Source of the DNA: Ignavibacterium sp.
Lineage (GTDB): Bacteria > Bacteroidota > Ignavibacteria > Ignavibacteriales > Ignavibacteriaceae
DNA: 58,409 nt
Direction: 5' to 3'
Assembly: GCA_025056745.1 (NCBI GenBank)
Contig: JANWVQ010000155.1
Span: 1-58,409, forward strand
Made by a program: the position numbers and the translations under genes. Positions within the stretch are counted from its first letter, which is position 1. Each line of letters begins with the position of its first letter. The notes under the pieces are model-generated. The model saw only the letters and a program-made list of their open reading frames with translations. It searched no databases and was not told where the DNA came from. This document shows, in pieces, positions 9,558-17,867 of the stretch.

Positions 9558-9617
9558 AATTGAATTGATTTTATTTGCAAAGTATGGTTGGAATATTATC
9601 GGAAGTTTATCTTAATG

Positions 9618-9639
9618 TTAAAACAAAATTAAGTTTTAA
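9618..9639 (-). terminator. Weak AT-rich hairpin between hydroxylase and acyltransferase genes
   Basis: Perfect 7-base inverted repeat (TTAAAAC / GTTTTAA, 8-base loop) just after the stop of the hydroxylase gene. No clear T run follows on the minus strand, so it may only weaken readthrough or protect the transcript. Confidence 0.25.
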
Positions 9640-9647
9640 TTATTCAA

Positions 9648-10469
9648 TTATTTTTTCTTATTAAATCTGCGAAACGCAAATAAAGTTTGGCTGAAGTAAT
9701 TTTTGGGGAAGAAAGTTTTAAGTCCATATTCATCAGGCTTATTGTCTGGAAGATATGCAGTTCCAAACAACCAATCCCAAATAGCAAGTTTGGTTGCAAA
9801 ATTTCTATTTCTACCTTTTCCTGTTGAATGATGCCAACGATGCATCTCAGGACCGTTTATGATTTTTTGCAACCAACCAGTTTTTACATCGATGTTTGAG
9901 TGTATATACATTCCCCAAACCGCACTAATAAGTCCTTTATAAGCTACTACTTCCGGTGGAGAGCCAAGAAGAATTATAGGTGCAAATTCAACAGTTTGAT
10001 TGATTAAAATTTCCAATGCGTGAGAACGAGAACCTGAAAGCCAATCAACTTTTTTGGGTGAGTGATGAGCTTCGTGAATTCGCCATAACCATTTGTTGCT
10101 GTGTTGCCATCTATGCATAAAATAAATATATAAGTCGTGAGTAACTGTAAAGAAAATCAATTGTATCCAAACAGGAACATCAGAAAAAAGCTTTAATCTC
10201 GATAAGCCTGTTGAATTATCTATAAATGTAATAATATATCCAAAGATTAAAATTGAAAGAATATAACTTTGAGCAATTGTATATAGAGCTAAATCATCAA
10301 AAAATCCTTCGCGAAAGATCTCCTGACCTTTTGTATATGGAAAAATTCTCTCCAAAATAATGAAAATAATGGCTGCACCAATGATTCCAAGCATTGAAAT
10401 CTTTTCATAGTAAGCTAAATTATTAATATAATTCGTAAACAATGAAATTATATCATTGAATAATTCCAT
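9648..10469 (-). CDS. Fatty acid hydroxylase / sterol desaturase superfamily membrane enzyme
   Basis: 273 residues with membrane segments near 25-40, 63-83 and 95-115. It carries the eight-His di-iron signature of this superfamily: His111-His119-His123 (HDLYIYFMHRWQH), His132-His135-His136 (HEAHH), His190, and His210-His213-His214 (HRWHHS). Such enzymes use O2 to hydroxylate or desaturate lipids; OlsE, which hydroxylates the ornithine of ornithine lipids, belongs here. The OlsF-like acyltransferase gene next door makes that role attractive. However, this gene starts only two bases after the neuB-like stop, so it is translationally tied to the sugar cassette instead. Other substrates (fatty acid or hydroxy-lipid) are equally open. 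Confidence 0.87.
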   Translation of the reverse strand: MELFNDIISLFTNYINNLAYYEKISMLGIIGAAIIFIILERIFPYTKGQEIFREGFFDDLALYTIAQSYILSILIFGYIITFIDNSTGLSRLKLFSDVPVWIQLIFFTVTHDLYIYFMHRWQHSNKWLWRIHEAHHSPKKVDWLSGSRSHALEILINQTVEFAPIILLGSPPEVVAYKGLISAVWGMYIHSNIDVKTGWLQKIINGPEMHRWHHSTGKGRNRNFATKLAIWDWLFGTAYLPDNKPDEYGLKTFFPKNYFSQTLFAFRRFNKKK

Positions 10470-10471
10470 TG

Positions 10472-11350
10472 TTATTTTACTCTCCTCAATTTTTTTAATG
10501 AAGCTAATTCACTTTCATAAACTCTTTTAATACCATCACCAAGAGCTAATTCAATATCACGAATATTAGAAACTAACCTTTGGACACCACCAATTTCAAC
10601 TGATGCAGCTTGATCTGTTCCCCACATAGCGCGGTCAAGAGTAATATGTCTTTCAACGAAATTTGCACCTAGCGCAACAGCAGCCCAGGTTGGAGCTAAT
10701 CCAACTTCGTGTCCAGAATAACCTATTGGAATATCAGGATATTTTTCTCTGAGAGTTGTTATCATTTTCAAATTTAATTCTTCAAGCTTACAAGGATAAG
10801 TTGATGTAGCGTGAGCCAATAACAAATTTTCTTTACCAAAAAATTCAACAGCTTGTTCTATTTGTTCCATTGTTGACATTCCGGTTGACATCATAACTGG
10901 TTTATTAAGCTTCTTATGTTTATCCAAAAGTTCAAAATCTGTTAATGCTGCAGAAGGAGTTTTGTATAGCGGAGGATTAAATTGTTCAATGAAATCAACA
11001 GATGGTTCATCCCAACAAGAAGCAAACCAAATTATATCAAGTTGTTTACAAAACTTGTCCAGTTCTTCATATTCTTTTTGACCGAATTCAACTTTATGGC
11101 GATAATCAATGTAAGTCATCCTGCCCCAAGGGGTATCACGTTCAATGTGCCATTGATCTTTTGGCACACAGAGTTCAGGAGTTCTTTTTTGAAATTTTAC
11201 TGCATCACAACCAGCGAACTTTGCTCCAACAATCATTTTCTTAGCAATTTCTATATCGCCATTGTGATTTATTCCAATTTCTGCTATTATAAAAACCGGA
11301 TGATTATCTCCAATTTTTTTATTTCCAACTTTGATTTCTCTTTTATTCAT
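10472..11350 (-). CDS. NeuB-family ulosonic acid synthase lacking the SAF domain
   Basis: 292 residues. TIM-barrel sialic acid synthase core: IIAEIGINHNGD near residue 20, CDAVKFQKR near 50, KTPSAALTDFELL near 130, MMSTGMSTMEQI near 155, IGYSGHEVGL near 210 and VERHITLDRAMWGTDQAAS near 235. The family condenses phosphoenolpyruvate with a sugar (N-acetylmannosamine, a bacillosamine-derived hexose, or a phosphorylated relative) to form a nine-carbon ulosonic acid. Typical NeuB proteins are 330-350 residues with a C-terminal antifreeze-like (SAF) domain that shapes the partner active site; this one stops right after the barrel. Its start overlaps the phosphatase stop by four bases. Gene order implies use of the sugar built by the neighbouring SDR and aminotransferase. 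Confidence 0.88.
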   Translation of the reverse strand: MNKREIKVGNKKIGDNHPVFIIAEIGINHNGDIEIAKKMIVGAKFAGCDAVKFQKRTPELCVPKDQWHIERDTPWGRMTYIDYRHKVEFGQKEYEELDKFCKQLDIIWFASCWDEPSVDFIEQFNPPLYKTPSAALTDFELLDKHKKLNKPVMMSTGMSTMEQIEQAVEFFGKENLLLAHATSTYPCKLEELNLKMITTLREKYPDIPIGYSGHEVGLAPTWAAVALGANFVERHITLDRAMWGTDQAASVEIGGVQRLVSNIRDIELALGDGIKRVYESELASLKKLRRVK

Positions 11351-11892
11351 TTTTCATTCTTTAGTTTTAATGAAATAATTAATTCAGCTACTTCTCTAAA
11401 AGCACCATAGCCCCCTTTAGCCTCACAGACATAATCAGCGATCTCTTTAATAAAACTCATTCCATCTGAGGGAGTAGCGGTGAAACCACATTTCCTCATA
11501 ATTTCATAATCATTTGAGTCATCACCAATATAAGCGATGTTTTCTTCCGATAAATGATTTTTTCCCTTAACTAATTCAAGTATTTCAACTTTGTTTTTAA
11601 CTCCAAGATAGAATTCATTTATCTTAAGTTTTGCCGCTCTGCTTTTAACTGTACCAGAATTTTCACCAGTTATGATTATTGTTTCAATACCTAATAAATC
11701 TCTCAACCGTTCAACACCCATTCCATCTCTAATAGAAAATCTTTTTATTATTTCTCCTTCAGGAGAGTAATAAATTCCAGTGTCAGTAAGCACGCCATCA
11801 ACATCTGTAATTACAAGTTTAATGTTTTTTATTTTATCTGCGAGATGTTGATTTTTTTGAGCTAAAGAATTATCAATTACCACGCTGTCCAT
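11347..11892 (-). CDS. KdsC/NeuA-type HAD phosphatase
   Basis: 181 residues, the usual size of KdsC-like phosphatases, which have a minimal cap and act as tetramers. Motif I is DVDGVLTDTGIYYS (residues ~31-44), motif II IITGENSG (~75), motif III with Lys in the central part, motif IV YIGDDSNDYEIM (~121-132). The family removes the phosphate from KDO-8-phosphate or acylneuraminate-9-phosphate right after the NeuB/KdsA condensation. Sitting directly before the NeuB-like gene, with a 4-base overlap, it suggests that the condensation product is phosphorylated. It overlaps the upstream SDR gene by 16 bases. Confidence 0.87.
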   Translation of the reverse strand: MDSVVIDNSLAQKNQHLADKIKNIKLVITDVDGVLTDTGIYYSPEGEIIKRFSIRDGMGVERLRDLLGIETIIITGENSGTVKSRAAKLKINEFYLGVKNKVEILELVKGKNHLSEENIAYIGDDSNDYEIMRKCGFTATPSDGMSFIKEIADYVCEAKGGYGAFREVAELIISLKLKNEK

Positions 11893-12692
11893 CCTCCATC
11901 AACAACTAAATTAGCACCAGTCATATAAGCGGAGGCATCACTAGCCAGAAAAACAATAGCACCTTTATAATCATCGGGCTTTGCCATTCGTCCAAGCATA
12001 GTTTTTTTTGAGTAATTTTTAATAAAGAATTCATCTTGATTATTTTCAACTCCCCCGGGAGATAAAGTATTCACTCTAACATTATCTTTTCCCCAGTAAG
12101 ATGCAAGAAATCGAGTCAAATTTATTACAGCACTTTTTGTAGCAGGGTAGGAAGGAGATTTATAAAAATCTTGGGTTCCATCAGGCTTTTCATAAAGTGA
12201 TTGATCTGGTGCAACCATTCCATAAGTTGAAGCAATATTAATTATAGAACCACTTTTTCTTTTAGCCATCTCTTTCCCAATTATCTGACTACAAAGAAAA
12301 ACTCCGGTTAGATTAACATCGATAGATTTTTGCCACATTTCCAAAGGATAATTTTCAAATTTTGATAACTCACCAGCACTTATTGGATTTTCGAACATAT
12401 CATTAATTGCTGCATTATTAACTAAAACATCAATTTTTCCAAATTTTCCTAAAACAATTTTCACTAAATTATGAATAGAATCTCTATCAGTAACATCAAG
12501 ATATACTCCGATGGATTCAGTTGGTAATTCCTGAGCGAGAAGGTTACATTCTTCTTCAAATATATCAGCTACAACAACATTTGAACCAGCTTCTGAAAGA
12601 GCAAAACAATGATGTTTACCTATAAGTCCCAATGCACCAGTTACAACTGAAACTTTTCCTTTTAATGAAAATAATTGGTTAATTCCATTCAT
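11877..12692 (-). CDS. SDR-family oxidoreductase of the ulosonic acid cassette
   Basis: 271 residues, a classical short-chain dehydrogenase. NAD(P)-binding TGALGLIG is at residues ~18-25, an acidic residue after the second strand (VADIFEEE) points to NAD, NNAA is near 92, the catalytic Ser lies in INIASTYG, and Tyr-x3-Lys in SYPATKSAV near 178-182, followed by NTLSPGGV. The family oxidises or reduces a sugar alcohol/ketone. Relatives such as PtmA occur in flagellin nonulosonate clusters. Together with the aminotransferase just upstream (two bases), oxidation of a hydroxyl to a ketone followed by amination is a reasonable proposal; the substrate is unknown. Confidence 0.85.
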   Translation of the reverse strand: MNGINQLFSLKGKVSVVTGALGLIGKHHCFALSEAGSNVVVADIFEEECNLLAQELPTESIGVYLDVTDRDSIHNLVKIVLGKFGKIDVLVNNAAINDMFENPISAGELSKFENYPLEMWQKSIDVNLTGVFLCSQIIGKEMAKRKSGSIINIASTYGMVAPDQSLYEKPDGTQDFYKSPSYPATKSAVINLTRFLASYWGKDNVRVNTLSPGGVENNQDEFFIKNYSKKTMLGRMAKPDDYKGAIVFLASDASAYMTGANLVVDGGWTAW

Positions 12693-12694
12693 AA

Positions 12695-14035
12695 TTATTT
12701 ATTCTTAGGTTTAGTGTTAAAATTGGTAGTTTTTCTAAAAACAGGTTCAACGGGTTCACCACGGAGGTATTTTCTTATATTTTTTTCTTCAACTGCACTT
12801 TTAAGTATTGGTAAAACATCCTTATATGCTTTTAATGTATATTCAACATCTTCATCGGAATGAGAGAAAGAAATATTGTGAAATCCACCCCAAAGAATTC
12901 CTCGTTTAATCATTTCTTGTTGAACTAAGGATTTCATTTCTAATGGATTACATCCAGATTTTTCGCCATCAAATGTTATAATCGTTCGACAGTCAAAGCC
13001 AAAACATTTAGTGTAGTCAATTCCAAGTTCATTTGCGATTTGATTATAACCATCTCTAAGTTTTTTGCCTTGTTTTGCTAGATATTCAGGAACATTTTTA
13101 TCAATTAATTCTTCGATGGTAGCTTTTGCTGCAGCAAGGGAGAGAGCCTCTCCACCGAAGGTTGTAAAAAAGAAAACATCCTTTTCCAAAAGACTCATAA
13201 CATCTTTTCTACCTGTGAGTATTCCAATAGGCATTCCATTAGCAACCGCTTTTGAAAATGTCGCTAAATCTGCTTTAATACCAAAATATTCTTGAGCACC
13301 TCCAATTGCTATCCTAAAACCTGTCCACATTTCATCGAAAATAAGTAAAGTTCCATTTTCATAACAAACTCTACGTAATTCTTGTAAAAAGTTTTCTTTA
13401 GGTTCTTCAAAAACAAAGGGTTCAAGAATTACACACGCGGTATCCTCATCGATTGAATCTATGAGTGACTGAATATCATTGTAGTTAAATGTAAAAGTTA
13501 AATCTTGAATGACTTTTGGAATACCTTTATTTCTATCTGTAACACTTATATACCAATCGTGCCAACCGTGATAACCACAACATAAAACTTTATCTCTGCC
13601 AGTAAAAGCACGTGACAAACGCACGGCAGCAGAGGTAACATCAGCACCTGTTTTACTATATCTTATTGACTCTGCATTTGGAACAATTTTATTGATTAAC
13701 TGTGCCACTTCAACTTCTAAAGGATGCATTAAAGAAAAAGTAATTCCATCATTTAATTGTCTTCGAATTGCTTCATCAACTTTATCATAACAATATCCAA
13801 GAGAAAGTGGCCCAACTGCCATTGTATAATCAATGAATTCATTTCCATCTACATCCCAAACGTGTGAACCTTTACCACGTTGAAGATATTTGGGAGCGAC
13901 CCCTTTTATATTTTGACTCGGACCTTTGGCAAGAGTTTGAGTCTGAGCAGGAATTAGTTCTAAAGCAATTTTATAGAGCTCATCAGATTTTTGAATTATT
14001 GGGTAATCATTATTAAAACAAACAGAGTTAGGCAT
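12695..14035 (-). CDS. Class-III PLP aminotransferase, glutamate-1-semialdehyde aminomutase-like
   Basis: 446 residues. Fold-type I aminotransferase of class III: GKGSHVWDVDGNEFIDYTM near residue 55, CGYHGWHDW near 155, the PLP-binding Asp in IFDEMWTGFR near 235, and the Schiff-base Lys in ATFSKAVANG near 265. It is most like HemL-type enzymes, but its place between an SDR and an SpsF-like cytidylyltransferase points to sugar amination rather than tetrapyrrole synthesis. The C-terminal ~25 residues (RGEPVEPVFRK...) go beyond the normal family end and contain a GEPVEP stretch resembling peptides encoded by dispersed palindromic repeats in several bacterial genomes. A true HemL is less likely because of context. 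Confidence 0.85.
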   Translation of the reverse strand: MPNSVCFNNDYPIIQKSDELYKIALELIPAQTQTLAKGPSQNIKGVAPKYLQRGKGSHVWDVDGNEFIDYTMAVGPLSLGYCYDKVDEAIRRQLNDGITFSLMHPLEVEVAQLINKIVPNAESIRYSKTGADVTSAAVRLSRAFTGRDKVLCCGYHGWHDWYISVTDRNKGIPKVIQDLTFTFNYNDIQSLIDSIDEDTACVILEPFVFEEPKENFLQELRRVCYENGTLLIFDEMWTGFRIAIGGAQEYFGIKADLATFSKAVANGMPIGILTGRKDVMSLLEKDVFFFTTFGGEALSLAAAKATIEELIDKNVPEYLAKQGKKLRDGYNQIANELGIDYTKCFGFDCRTIITFDGEKSGCNPLEMKSLVQQEMIKRGILWGGFHNISFSHSDEDVEYTLKAYKDVLPILKSAVEEKNIRKYLRGEPVEPVFRKTTNFNTKPKNK

Positions 14036-14041
14036 ATTTCC

Positions 14042-14839
14042 TCAAATGATTTTAGTTTGATTTGGTGAAATAGTTTTTAATTCATTTAAATGATTTCGAT
14101 ACCAATTTACTCCAAAATATTTTTCATTTATTTTTTTTATATCTGGTTCATCTTCTAATAAATTCAATATATCTTCCAACGAAAAATATGGATTATTAGG
14201 ATATAATTTTTCGTAAACTGTTTTGATAAATTGATAATCTTCCGGATAATCGATTGTAAATCTGTGTGACATTGAATAATCTTTTCCAGTTTCCCATTCG
14301 ACATTTCCAATTCGAAAAATATCAGGATTTTCCCATATAAATGGAGTTGTGTGTTCTCTTTCGAAATCTTTTTTAGCTTCTTTCCAAGCCTTTTCAAGAA
14401 TTTTGAAATGCATAATTTCAACATCATTACCATCAGGGTAAGTTGCGGGATGTAAATTGCTTACGTAGTCATACTTAAATTGATTTTCAACAAAGAATTC
14501 AATTACTTTATCTATAATTCTAAAATCGATTAGAGGGCAGTCAGATGGGATTTTTACAACTGCATCAGCATTAAATAATTTGCCGACCTGATAGTGTCGA
14601 TCTAAAAGGTCAGTAAGACTACCACGATAACACAATATTTTGTTTTCATTACAAATTTTTTCGACAATATCATCAGATTTTTCTTCGGATGTGGCTACAA
14701 CAATGGTTCCAACTAATTTTGAATAAGATATTCTCTCTATTTGTCTTAGCAATAATTCCTTACCTAAAATTGGTAAAAGAATTTTATTTGGTAATCTTGA
14801 AGAGCTACAACGCGCTTGAACTACTGTTACAATTTTCAT
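14042..14839 (-). CDS. SpsF/NeuA-type cytidylyltransferase
   Basis: 265 residues. GT-A nucleotidyltransferase with the N-terminal signature VQARCSSSRLPNKILLPI (residues 6-23) of the SpsF / acylneuraminate cytidylyltransferase family, and IPSDCPLID near 97-105 carrying the metal-binding Asp. The C-terminal half has FTIDYPEDYQFI, also typical of SpsF. The reaction expected is CTP + ulosonic acid giving the CMP-sugar donor. It lies six bases upstream of the aminotransferase gene on the same strand. SpsF proteins often sit beside a HemL-like aminotransferase and a NeuB, as here; the exact sugar is not established from sequence. Confidence 0.85.
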   Translation of the reverse strand: MKIVTVVQARCSSSRLPNKILLPILGKELLLRQIERISYSKLVGTIVVATSEEKSDDIVEKICNENKILCYRGSLTDLLDRHYQVGKLFNADAVVKIPSDCPLIDFRIIDKVIEFFVENQFKYDYVSNLHPATYPDGNDVEIMHFKILEKAWKEAKKDFEREHTTPFIWENPDIFRIGNVEWETGKDYSMSHRFTIDYPEDYQFIKTVYEKLYPNNPYFSLEDILNLLEDEPDIKKINEKYFGVNWYRNHLNELKTISPNQTKII

Positions 14840-14878
14840 CTTTGGAGATTTAGCTTATAATTAAGAACAACAGAAAGA

Positions 14879-15916
14879 TTAAGATTTTGAATCAAGCAAT
14901 TTTTTCCTTCGAAAGGTTTTCCAAAATGGAACATAATAAGAAACTTTCACTTTTGGATATGCAAATTCTAATAATTTTCTTCCTTCTTCTGCAATTAATT
15001 TAGCTGAAGTCCCATCATTTTGAATTGGCATTAATTTTTTCAAAGTCTCTGAATCAATATCAGAATATACTTCTTTCCCTAAAGCTAAAGCAAGATAAAC
15101 AACTGATGAGTATCGGGTAATTAAAACATCACAATGAGCGATCATTGGTTCAATAGGAACTCCATAGTAAACAAGTGCCTCAGGTGCATATTTTTTTATT
15201 TCTGCTTCACGCTTTTGAAATTTTTCATTTGGATGAAGTTTAAAGATCAATTTTCGACCATTAGCAATTTCTTGTGCTTTCCGAATCAATTTTTTTCTGT
15301 TTTCATACTTAAAAGTTTCTCTCATATCTGAAGTAGCCACAAGAACATAGTTTTTGTGCTCAAAATCCAGATTTAATATTTCTTTAACATTGTCAAAGTT
15401 TGGAATTCCTGTTACTCTTATTTTTTCTTCTTTAACACCTTTTTTTATAAATAATTCTTTATAACCATCAGAGGCAACACAAAAAACATCGTATAGATCA
15501 GATAATCCTGTCATTGAAGTGCTTGCAGCCCAGCGAGGTAAACCTGTGTTTTTAACAATTTTATACCATAAATTCTCAGGATCTGTCATTCCTTCTTGAA
15601 CAAGAATTACACGAGAGTTTCTGATATTTTTAGGTATTATTAAGTCCTGACAAGTAAAAACTAAATCATAATACCTTGATTTGCCTTCATAATCAATTTG
15701 AAGATTATTTTTTTGAAGATATTCTAAAGTTTTCCTTTTGAATTCTCCACCGAGAACAGTAAAATCAAGAATGCCTAAATTTGTTAAAAATTTCAAAAAT
15801 CCGTCTGCGTAATATGGAGTAAAAAATAGATTATAGTCTGACAAATGCTGTGATATTTTGTGCATTTGTATAGTTTGGTTCAATGAACCGCAAATAAATA
15901 AAATATTTTCTTTCAT
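14879..15916 (-). CDS. CDP-glycerol/GT-B-like glycosyltransferase
   Basis: 345 residues, no signal peptide. Starts ENILFICGSLNQTIQMHKI as in GT-B enzymes that bind the donor in the C-terminal half; later FCVASDGYKELF, VTGIPNFDNVKEI, VLVATSDMRETF, IFKLHPNEKF and DVLITRYSSVVYLALALGK resemble the CDP-glycerol glycerophosphotransferase and polysialyltransferase-type superfamily. It is the first gene of the minus-strand sugar run and probably transfers the CMP-activated sugar made by the downstream genes. Acceptor and linkage are unknown; a lone capsule or lipopolysaccharide transferase is also possible. Confidence 0.75.
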   Translation of the reverse strand: MKENILFICGSLNQTIQMHKISQHLSDYNLFFTPYYADGFLKFLTNLGILDFTVLGGEFKRKTLEYLQKNNLQIDYEGKSRYYDLVFTCQDLIIPKNIRNSRVILVQEGMTDPENLWYKIVKNTGLPRWAASTSMTGLSDLYDVFCVASDGYKELFIKKGVKEEKIRVTGIPNFDNVKEILNLDFEHKNYVLVATSDMRETFKYENRKKLIRKAQEIANGRKLIFKLHPNEKFQKREAEIKKYAPEALVYYGVPIEPMIAHCDVLITRYSSVVYLALALGKEVYSDIDSETLKKLMPIQNDGTSAKLIAEEGRKLLEFAYPKVKVSYYVPFWKTFRRKKLLDSKS

Positions 15917-15998
15917 ACAGAAAAGTCAGTAATTTTTTGTTCAAATATCAATTATTAAAATTTAATAATCAAAGAAAATTATATTAACCTTAGGTAAA

Positions 15999-16020
15999 TT
16001 AAACATTAAGTCAATGTTAA
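15999..16020. promoter_or_regulatory. Inverted repeat in divergent control region
   Basis: AACATT (16002-16007) and AATGTT (16013-16018) form a perfect 6-base dyad with further partial symmetry outside. It is in the 177-base divergent gap between the sugar cassette and the LD-carboxypeptidase gene, close to a second quasi-palindrome ACCTTAGGT at 15988-15996. Could be an operator; no regulator gene is nearby. Confidence 0.3.
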
Positions 16021-16093
16021 ATGGAAAAAGGATAAAAAACTTTTTACTTAAAATAAAAATTCTTCTATATTCGCAAGAAAAAGAGATAATTTT

Positions 16094-17035
16094 ATGACGA
16101 CTATCAAACCTCCAGCATTAAAAAAGGGAGATTTAATTGGGCTTATCTCACCAGCTTCATCACCTGATGATCTATCAAGAATTGAAAAATCTGTAAAATA
16201 TTTTGAAAATTTAGGATATAATGTCATAGTTGGTAAAAATGTTGGAAAATTCAGAGGTTATTTAGCTGGTACTGATGAAGAAAGATTGGAAGATTTACAT
16301 TATATGTTCTCAGATAAAAAAGTAAAAGCAATATTTTGCTTAAGAGGAGGATATGGTGCAATCAGATTATTGGATAAAATAAATTACAGACTTATTAAGG
16401 CAAATCCTAAAATTTTTGTTGGATACAGTGAAATAACATCTTTACAATTAGCAATTTTTGCAAAAACTGGTTTAATTACTTTTGCAGGGCCTATGCCTGC
16501 AGTAGATTTTATAAATGAAATAAGTTCATTCACAGAAGAATTTTTTTGGAATTTAGTAACTACTAAAAAGAAATTAGGTAAAATTAAATATCCCTCGGAA
16601 CCTCAGCCTCTATTCTTAAGAAAGGGGATAGTTGTTGGTCAAATTCTAGGAGGAAATCTTGCGGTTTTAACTGCTATGACAGGCACAAAATATTTCCCCA
16701 ATATGCGTAACAAAATCCTGCTTTTGGAAGATATAAATGAAACTCCGTACAAAGTAGATCGACTGTTAAATCAACTTAGATTAAATAATATTTTATCAAT
16801 GATTAATGGAATCATTTTAGGAAGATTTGTTGATTGTTATGAGGATGATGCTAACAAAAAGACTTTAACTTTAGGAGAAGTTATTGATGATTACATTCGA
16901 CCGTTAAAAATACCTTCAATTTATGTTTTCCCTCACGGACATATAAAGGATTTTGTTACAATTCCGTGGGGATTGAAGATTAAGTTAGACGCTGGAAAAA
17001 CTTCAGTTGAGTTTCTTGAACCTGCAGTTAGTTAG
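16094..17035 (+). CDS. ldcA: LD-carboxypeptidase (peptidase S66)
   Basis: 313 residues, the normal size. It begins with KKGDLIGLISPASSPDDL, typical of S66 enzymes. The nucleophile Ser lies in VGYSEITSL (~residue 116), the Glu in LLEDINETPYKVDRLLNQL (~216) and the His in FPHGHIKDF (~285), giving the Ser-Glu-His triad. The enzyme removes the terminal D-alanine from L,D-linked muropeptides during peptidoglycan recycling; it acts in the cytoplasm, and no signal peptide is seen. It is transcribed alone, divergent from the sugar cassette, and its last eight bases overlap the convergent ispE gene. A possible promoter is TATATTCG at 16066-16073, one mismatch from TAnnTTTG. Confidence 0.9.
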   Translation: MTTIKPPALKKGDLIGLISPASSPDDLSRIEKSVKYFENLGYNVIVGKNVGKFRGYLAGTDEERLEDLHYMFSDKKVKAIFCLRGGYGAIRLLDKINYRLIKANPKIFVGYSEITSLQLAIFAKTGLITFAGPMPAVDFINEISSFTEEFFWNLVTTKKKLGKIKYPSEPQPLFLRKGIVVGQILGGNLAVLTAMTGTKYFPNMRNKILLLEDINETPYKVDRLLNQLRLNNILSMINGIILGRFVDCYEDDANKKTLTLGEVIDDYIRPLKIPSIYVFPHGHIKDFVTIPWGLKIKLDAGKTSVEFLEPAVS

Positions 17036-17867
17036 GATATTCGATATAGGTGAAATAATTTTTTTCTTCAAAATATTTTTTTGCAGAATATAAATTTTCG
17101 TTATCGCTAAAAATTGCAAAGAATGTTGAGCCGCTTCCACTCATTTTATAAAAATCTGCTCCAAATTCTGAAAGTAAATTTTGTAAATCTTTTATTTCGT
17201 TAAATTCTTCAATTACAATTTGTTCGAAATCATTATTTATTAGCTCTTGCCAGACCTTATAATTAGTAGGATATTTTTCTATTACCTCTTCAAGATTGAT
17301 TTCAGATTTTTTGGGTGAAATTTTTGAAAATGCCCACTTAGTAGAAATATGAATACCGGGATTTATAATCAAAATCGGATGTTTTACTTTCAAATTTATT
17401 TTTTTAAGCTTTTCACCACGAGATTCTGCGTATGCAGGTAAATCACTTAAAAATAGGGGAACATCGGAACCGAGAGTTAGGGCAAGTTCTTTTAATTTTT
17501 CCATCGAAATTTTTAATTCAAAAAGTTCATTAATGGCTTTTAATGTAAAAGCAGCATTTGAACTTCCACCACCTAAACCTGCTCCAATTGGAATATTCTT
17601 TTCTAAAAAAATTTCAACATTAAATAACTCTCCTGTATAATTTTCAAGTAACTCAATTGCTTTTATAATTAGATTATTTTTCTCCGAATTTAACAAATCT
17701 GAATTTGAAAAGAATTTTAATTCTTTTGATTTTCTAAAAGTAATTTTGTCAGCCAAAGATATAGGATAAAAAATTGTTTGTAGATTATGATAACCATCTT
17801 CACGTTTTGATATAATGTTTAATCCTATATTGATTTTGCAAAATGATTTAACAACTATTTCTTGCAT
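17028..17867 (-). CDS. ispE: 4-diphosphocytidyl-2-C-methyl-D-erythritol kinase
   Basis: 279 residues, GHMP kinase. FCKINIGLNIISKREDGYH at the N-terminus is the IspE signature, with the catalytic Lys; the ATP loop is PIGAGLGGGSSNAAF (~residues 91-105); the third motif is KMSGSGSTFFAIF near 250. It phosphorylates CDP-methylerythritol in the MEP isoprenoid pathway, so this organism makes isoprenoids by the non-mevalonate route. The start overlaps the end of the homocysteine methyltransferase frame by 20 bases, so the two are cotranscribed in the polA run. Confidence 0.93.
   Translation of the reverse strand: MQEIVVKSFCKINIGLNIISKREDGYHNLQTIFYPISLADKITFRKSKELKFFSNSDLLNSEKNNLIIKAIELLENYTGELFNVEIFLEKNIPIGAGLGGGSSNAAFTLKAINELFELKISMEKLKELALTLGSDVPLFLSDLPAYAESRGEKLKKINLKVKHPILIINPGIHISTKWAFSKISPKKSEINLEEVIEKYPTNYKVWQELINNDFEQIVIEEFNEIKDLQNLLSEFGADFYKMSGSGSTFFAIFSDNENLYSAKKYFEEKNYFTYIEYPN

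Noticed and set aside
10982-11410. 142-residue plus-strand frame over the neuB and phosphatase genes
   Set aside because: It is antisense to two well-supported genes and its composition follows from their codons.
12695-14035. HemL (tetrapyrrole synthesis) for the class-III aminotransferase
   Set aside because: It is embedded in a sugar cassette between an SDR and SpsF; no other heme gene is nearby.
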